In this document: in pieces, positions 61,020 through 64,000 of the stretch | Position numbering within the stretch: the stretch's first letter is position 1 | How the letters are laid out: every line of letters begins with the position of its first letter | Source of the DNA: Metabacillus sp. FJAT-52054 | Lineage (GTDB): Bacteria; Bacillota; Bacilli; Bacillales; Bacillaceae | Direction of reading: 5' to 3' | DNA length: 64,000 nucleotides | Assembly: GCF_037201815.1 (NCBI RefSeq) | Contig: NZ_CP147407.1 | Span: 2,736,723 to 2,800,722, forward strand | The notes under the pieces: generated by a model | The model's input: only the letters and a program-made list of their open reading frames with translations | What the model was told of the DNA's origin: nothing | Databases searched by the model: none | Made by a program: the position numbers and the translations under genes

Positions 61020-62372
61020 CTAATAAGATGGATAGGAAACGTGCTGAACGGTTTGAGATTCGATAGCGCGCTCAGATTGACTATTTTTTTCTTTTTGCAG
61101 TTTGACCTGTTCATTAATATTAAAAATATTTGCAAATAGCTCCAGAGCATCATGGCCATCCGGTTCCGCCGCAAGTTCCTTCGCCTTTAGGATGGGATCG
61201 CGGAGCAGCTGGTTGATGATGCTTTTTGTATGCTTATTTAAAAGCTTAATATCCCGCTCTGACAGGTCCGGCATTTTCCGTTCAATACTTTGCATCGTTT
61301 CCGACTGAATTGACAAAGCTTTGTCGCGGAGCGCTGTAATGACCGGAACGACTCCAAGTGTATTAAGCCATTGCTTAAACTGCACGATTTCCAATTCAAT
61401 CATTAAACCAACCCGTTCAGCAGCTGCTCTCCGCTCTTGCACGTTAGCCTCAACAATTCCTTCAAGGTCGTCAATATCGTATAGAAAAATACTTTCCAGT
61501 TCATTGATTGCAGGATCTATATCCCTGGGAACAGCAATGTCCACCATAAATAGCGGTTTTCCTCTGCGCTGCTTTTCAACTTCCGCCATCATTTCTTTCG
61601 TAACAACAAAATCCTTTGCTCCTGTTGAGCTGATGACAATGTCTGCCTCTTCAAGGGCGGCTCTAAGCTCTGAATAGCTTTTCGCTTTGCCGCTGAATTT
61701 ATCTGCCAGCTGCCTTGCCTTTTCATACGTTCTGTTCACAACTGTTACATCACTGACGCCGTTTCCGTGAAGGTTCCGGGCAGCGAGTTCGCCCATTTTG
61801 CCTGCACCGAGAATCAGGACGCGCTTTGCGGATAAACTTCCAAATATCTTCTTAGCAAGCTGAACAGCTGCGTAGCTTACGGACACGGCATGGGTACCGA
61901 TTTCTGTTTCAGAATGAGCTCTTTTGGCAAGCGTGACCGCTTCTTTAAACAGATAGTTAAAAACAGTGCCTGTCGTCTGCAGTTCCTGCCCTTCGAGAAA
62001 GCTTGAGCGCACCTGTCCCAAAATTTGAGTTTCACCTACAATCATGGAATCAAGGCCGCATGAAACGCGGAAAAGATGGTCTACAGCTCCATCATTCTCA
62101 TAAAAAGTCAGAAACGGGGCGAACTGCTCCATTTCAAGATCAAACCACTCTGCTAAAAATGCCTTCAGATAATATCTGCCGGTATGGAGCTGATCCACTA
62201 CAGCATATACCTCGGTGCGGTTGCACGTTGAAACAATAATATTTTCAAGAACGCTTTTCTGCGTTTTTAATTTTTTCATGGCAGACCCAAGTTCAGCTGG
62301 ATCAAAACTGAGCTTTTCACGTATATCAACAGGGGCAGTCTTATGATTTATGCCTACAACTAAAATATGCAC
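61020..62372 (-). CDS. hemA: Glutamyl-tRNA reductase HemA
   Basis: 450 residues from GTG at 62372 ([20 protein letters not shown]), as in B. subtilis; a TTG three codons upstream lies only 2 bases from the GGGGGG site. The catalytic Cys50 is in STCNRTEVY. The NADPH domain has [15 protein letters not shown] and the C-terminal dimerisation helices follow. It reduces glutamyl-tRNA to glutamate-1-semialdehyde and is the regulated entry step of haem synthesis. A PerR-like box lies 41 bases upstream. Confidence 0.97.
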   Translation of the reverse strand: MHILVVGINHKTAPVDIREKLSFDPAELGSAMKKLKTQKSVLENIIVSTCNRTEVYAVVDQLHTGRYYLKAFLAEWFDLEMEQFAPFLTFYENDGAVDHLFRVSCGLDSMIVGETQILGQVRSSFLEGQELQTTGTVFNYLFKEAVTLAKRAHSETEIGTHAVSVSYAAVQLAKKIFGSLSAKRVLILGAGKMGELAARNLHGNGVSDVTVVNRTYEKARQLADKFSGKAKSYSELRAALEEADIVISSTGAKDFVVTKEMMAEVEKQRRGKPLFMVDIAVPRDIDPAINELESIFLYDIDDLEGIVEANVQERRAAAERVGLMIELEIVQFKQWLNTLGVVPVITALRDKALSIQSETMQSIERKMPDLSERDIKLLNKHTKSIINQLLRDPILKAKELAAEPDGHDALELFANIFNINEQVKLQKEKNSQSERAIESQTVQHVSYPSY

Positions 62373-62412
62373 TTTCTTCAATACCCCCCTATCTTCTCTA
62401 GTACTTAAATAA

Positions 62413-62427
62413 CAATAATTATTCTAA
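62413..62427 (-). promoter_or_regulatory. PerR-like box upstream of hemA
   Basis: Minus strand TTAGAATAATTATTG matches the PerR consensus TTATAATNATTATAA at 11 or 12 of the 14 defined positions. hemA is a known PerR target in B. subtilis. The site lies downstream of the likely -10 and so could block transcription. Confidence 0.6.
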
Positions 62428-62474
62428 AGTAAAAATAATTCTTTGTCTAATCATTTACTTCTTCTCTAATTTAT

Positions 62475-62480
62475 ATTATA
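62475..62480 (-). promoter_or_regulatory. Extended -10 of the hemA promoter
   Basis: TGTTATAAT on the minus strand, a full -10 with a TGn extension, about 100 bases upstream of the hemA start. The -35 is weak. Confidence 0.5.
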
Positions 62481-62619
62481 ACATGATAGAAAAGTGTGCT
62501 TCTGTTAAAATGTGAACAGAGTATGAAACAGAAATTCTAAAAACGTATGTATTCCACCATGTACATTACCAAAAAAAGCGCTTTCTTTCAAGAGAGAGTC
62601 TATTTAATTGAGGTGACCC

Positions 62620-63102
62620 ATGAAACAGCGACCAGCATTTCCAGCCTACTTTTTAATCATGATCGGAGCCTATTTTCTGCTGCAAAAGCTGAACATTGTG
62701 CTTTTTCCGGAACAAAACAGCTGGCAGACCCTCATTCTGATGTTCGGAGCCGTCTTTCTTCTAACCAGCCTGGCAGGAAAGGATGATACATACTTGGTGA
62801 CGGGATTGATTATGACCGGATTAGGTATTCATTTTCTAATGTCAGGAAAAAATCCAGCTTGGCCTAATCATCCGGCCGGCATCACCATCATTGTCGGAGC
62901 GTCCCTGCTTCTCGCTTCTTTTAAAGCCAAAAGCGGGTATGCTTCCGGAGCGGTCGTTCTCCTTGCAGGACTGTTTATTCATTATTTCCAGCAGATAGCG
63001 GATACCTTCAGCCAGCTTCAGCAGGGAATTGGCTATGCCGAAAAATTCTGGCCGTTCCTGTTTTTAGCAGCCGGGCTATTCTTATTATTCAGGAAAAAAT
63101 AA
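62620..63102 (+). CDS. Small polytopic membrane protein (LiaI/LiaF N-terminal-like)
   Basis: 160 residues with about six hydrophobic segments in pairs (YFLIMIGAYFLLQKLNIV, TLILMFGAVFLLTSLAG, LVTGLIMTGLGIHFLMSG, ITIIVGASLLLASF, GAVVLLAGLFIHYFQQ, FWPFLFLAAGLFLLFRKK). The repeating small-residue helix pattern and the ending WPFLFLAAGLFLLFRK resemble the LiaI/LiaF-type transmembrane region. ATG follows GAGGTGA. It is divergent from hemA and the only plus-strand gene here; function is unknown. Confidence 0.75.
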   Translation: MKQRPAFPAYFLIMIGAYFLLQKLNIVLFPEQNSWQTLILMFGAVFLLTSLAGKDDTYLVTGLIMTGLGIHFLMSGKNPAWPNHPAGITIIVGASLLLASFKAKSGYASGAVVLLAGLFIHYFQQIADTFSQLQQGIGYAEKFWPFLFLAAGLFLLFRKK

Positions 63103-63125
63103 GAAAATATTCCTTTAAAGAAAAA

Positions 63126-63305
63126 GCTCTTTTTAACTTGGCTGTTGATTTCCGCTGCAGGCGCTCACTTTCCGCGGGGCGGGCGGTAAGCCTCCTCCTC
63201 GCTTCGCGACTGCGGGGTCTTACCTGTCCCGCTGCTCCCGCAGGAGTCTCGCACCTTCCACTCCAATCAACAGGTGTTTAAAATCAACATCGGGCTTTAA
63301 CAGAG
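63126..63305. repeat. Full-length copy of intergenic repeat, family B
   Basis: Core CTGTTGATT (63142-63150) to AATCAACAG (63265-63273) encloses GC-rich sequence with TCCGCTGCAGGCGCTCAC and TCTCGCACCTTCCACTCC. Outside it, CTCTTTTTAACTTGG on the left and GGGCTTTAACAGAGAC on the right form a second imperfect inverted pair. Together with the hairpin at 63375-63416 it fills the 386-base gap before ysxC. Confidence 0.75.
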
Positions 63306-63370
63306 ACTAAGAAAAAAAGAAAAAAGCTGCTTCTCAGGCTTTAAAGAAACATGCCTGTCAGTATGGAAAT

Positions 63371-63416
63371 GAAAACCCCCGGGACGCTGTCATGGAGCAT
63401 TCCCGGGGGTAGTTTT
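63371..63416. terminator. Bidirectional terminator-like hairpin downstream of ysxC
   Basis: Perfect 10-base stem ACCCCCGGGA (63375-63384) / TCCCGGGGGT (63401-63410) followed by TAGTTTTTTAT on the plus strand and TTTTCATTTCC on the minus strand. The stem and loop closely match the hairpin at 11128-11157. Confidence 0.75.
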
Positions 63417-63488
63417 TTATATTGAACAATCTTAGTTGGTGAATTCTGAATCCAGCGGGAGCTGCGAAAATCACTTAAGACCAATCTC

Positions 63489-64000
63489 TTATTTGACTCC
63501 AGTCAGCCTCTTAATGGCTCCCCACGCTTCTTCCTTGCCTTTGGCGGTTTCAGCGGAGAATAGTACGATGGAGTCTTCTTCAGCAAGGTCCAGTTCCTCT
63601 TCCACGATCTTTACGTGCTTTTGCCACTTCGTTTTCGGAATTTTATCTGCTTTCGTTGCGACAACAATAACCGGGATCCCATAATGCTTAAGGAAATTGT
63701 ACATCATGATATCATCTTTTGTCGGTTTGTGACGGACATCAATAATAAGGACGACCGCCTTTAATTCTTCCCGGTTCGTTAAATACGTTTCGATCATTCT
63801 TCCCCATGCGTCCCGTTCACTCTTGGACACTTTTGCAAAACCGTATCCCGGTACATCCACAAAGTGAAGCACTTCATTAATAATATAGAAGTTCAGGGTT
63901 TGCGTCTTCCCGGGCTTAGAAGAAGTCCTGGCCAGATTTTTACGATTCAGCAGTTTGTTGATGAAGGAGGATTTCCCAACATTCGACCTGCCTGCAAGCG
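63489..64000 (-). CDS. ysxC: Ribosome biogenesis GTP-binding protein YsxC/EngB (5'-truncated by window)
   Basis: About 170 C-terminal residues are present; the frame runs off the right edge. Visible are the G1 motif [19 protein letters not shown], the switch region [14 protein letters not shown]3 [14 protein letters not shown], and G4 ATKADKIPK. It is an essential GTPase for 50S assembly. The lon gene would be expected upstream, outside the window. Confidence 0.96.
   Translation of the reverse strand, partial: LAGRSNVGKSSFINKLLNRKNLARTSSKPGKTQTLNFYIINEVLHFVDVPGYGFAKVSKSERDAWGRMIETYLTNREELKAVVLIIDVRHKPTKDDIMMYNFLKHYGIPVIVVATKADKIPKTKWQKHVKIVEEELDLAEEDSIVLFSAETAKGKEEAWGAIKRLTGVK

Overview
The window reads as a stretch of chromosome from an endospore-forming member of the Bacillaceae. 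Gene content and order follow the Bacillus subtilis block queA-ruvBA-bofC-safA-nadABC-nifS-niaR-pheAB-obg-spo0B-rpmA-prp-rplU-spoIVFBA-minDC-mreDCB-radC-maf-spoIIB-comC-folC-valS-ysxE-spoVID-hemLBDCXA-ysxC. The spore genes (bofC, safA, spo0B, spoIVFAB, spoIIB, spoVID, ysxE, a gerA-type operon) settle the lifestyle; the exact genus cannot be fixed from the sequence alone. No rRNA, tRNA, phage, insertion sequence or CRISPR array was seen.

Layout. 1-5.4 kb: end of queA, a small membrane protein, ruvBA behind a LexA-like box, bofC, a YhcN/YlaJ-type lipoprotein, and a long, repeat-rich safA. 5.8-11.1 kb: the NAD operon nadB-nadC-nadA, divergent from nifS-niaR across a probable NiaR operator. 11.3-19.4 kb: pheA/pheB, obg, spo0B, rpmA-prp-rplU with an L21 leader, RNase G and spoIVFA-FB. 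19.9-25.5 kb: cell division and shape genes minC-minD and mreB-C-D, then maf-radC. 25.6-29.6 kb: a germinant-receptor operon in the order A-C-small gene-B, where the small gene is a 52-codon reading frame between C and B. 29.7-30.7 kb: spoIIB.

The main accessory region is 30.8-49 kb. Where B. subtilis keeps only comC between spoIIB and folC, this genome carries a type IV pilus system. One long leftward operon encodes an acidic membrane protein, a double PRC-barrel protein, a VanW/G5 exported protein, PilB, PilT, PilC, a major pilin, prepilin peptidase, PilM, PilN and PilO, and it ends at a strong terminator. A divergent rightward operon encodes three pilin-like proteins, the last very large and without Glu5. 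A secreted VWA-domain protein converges on it, and a membrane GAF-GGDEF diguanylate cyclase follows. PilB carries an N-terminal region resembling the MshEN c-di-GMP receptor, so assembly, retraction (PilT), candidate tip or adhesin proteins and a possible second-messenger input lie together. The core pilus genes are of known type; the accessory proteins are the least explained part of the window.

49-64 kb returns to the conserved order: folC, valS behind a T-box leader, a small membrane protein, ysxE, spoVID, the haem operon hemA-X-C-D-B-L (with a PerR-like box upstream of hemA), a small membrane protein on the other strand, and the 5'-truncated ysxC. Long intergenic gaps hold two families of dispersed GC-rich repeats: one seen in near-tandem copies at 19.4-19.8 kb, the other with inverted ends CTGTTGATT/AATCAACAG.
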